Positions 63,791 through 64,000 of a DNA stretch of 64,000 nucleotides are shown here, piece after piece. Both the position numbers and the translations under genes were made by a program. How positions within the stretch are numbered: the stretch's first letter is position 1; every line of letters starts with the position of its first letter. The notes beneath the pieces were generated by a model. The model saw only the letters and a program-made list of their open reading frames with translations. It made no database searches and was not told the origin of the DNA. The stretch comes from Argyresthia goedartella. Taxonomy: Eukaryota > Arthropoda > Insecta > Lepidoptera > Argyresthiidae. Location: positions 42,928,208-42,992,207 of the forward strand of contig OX463806.1 in assembly GCA_949825045.1 (NCBI GenBank), read 5' to 3'.

Positions 63791-64000
63791 TTAGAGCGGA
63801 TGTTATGTTCTGAATTAGCGGTTGTTTTATCCCACTGTGTGGCTGGTATGTGTGCGTGAGCGCATCGGTTGTAGTGTGAATAACGCTCTTATAATACCTA
63901 GAATAAAATAATATAAAATAAGACACATTTGTTCTTGTAAGTACTTGTTAATTTCGTTATATTGCTGTACATATAGGTCTACCCCTACTCAGCAATCAAC

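Noticed and set aside
1..64000. Biosynthetic cluster, defence system or other multi-gene system
   Set aside because: No group of neighbouring intact genes exists; all protein similarity seen is to transposable elements or to isolated domain fragments.

Overview
The window looks like gene-poor, AT-rich intergenic DNA from an insect, most likely a moth or butterfly. The evidence is: Helitrons ending in a GCGGGC hairpin followed by CTAG; tRNA-derived SINEs with (ATT)n tails; a widespread repeat carrying ACGG-type runs; CR1/Jockey-group LINEs; and a DD37D (maT-like) mariner. I found no convincing host gene, rRNA or functional tRNA. Almost everything I can name is a transposable element or a tandem repeat, usually broken and often nested. 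All coordinates of repeats without clear termini are approximate.

Region by region. 1-5.3 kb: repeat fragments, a Ty3/gypsy RNase H remnant, a long-TIR MITE, SINE pieces. 5.5-9.0 kb: a 3.5 kb minus-strand Helitron whose helicase is recognisable but broken, which has lost its Rep domain and which carries a SINE and a TTAA-flanked 472 bp element. 9.3-12.1 kb: a decayed plus-strand LINE with a SINE inserted. 12.1-16.1 kb: a MITE cut in two by a nearly intact minus-strand endonuclease/reverse-transcriptase LINE. 17-21 kb: a THAP-domain fragment, an internally deleted integrase-type transposon with a Cys-rich C-terminus, and an RT C-terminal relic. 21-24 kb: MITEs and ACGG-type repeats. 24-27.4 kb: nothing assignable. 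27.5-29 kb: a long-TIR MITE with another element inside it, and a Pif1-type helicase tail. 30-33.5 kb: minisatellite, SINE, LINE tails. 34-37.7 kb: composite repeats, the second TTAA element copy, hairpins. 40.8-43.2 kb: the C-terminus of a DDE-transposase-like pseudogene next to 26 consecutive 78 bp repeats with no net register shift. 46.9-51.3 kb: small MITEs and a maT transposon with an uninterrupted transposase frame whose 5' end is broken by a repeat insertion. 51.7-64 kb: SINEs, hairpins, another MITE copy, an interrupted minisatellite, a short non-autonomous Helitron, and a LINE RNase H-side relic.

The genes do not form a pathway. The logic of the region is insertion history: MITE then LINE (12-16 kb), Helitron then TTAA element and SINE (5.5-9 kb), LINE then SINE (11.3 kb), maT then ACGG-type element (49.4-51.1 kb). 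I see no defence system, gene cluster or other new multi-gene system. The observations most worth following are the in-register 78 bp array, the unclassified TTAA element, the short core motif shared by several SINE families, and the possibly young maT copy.
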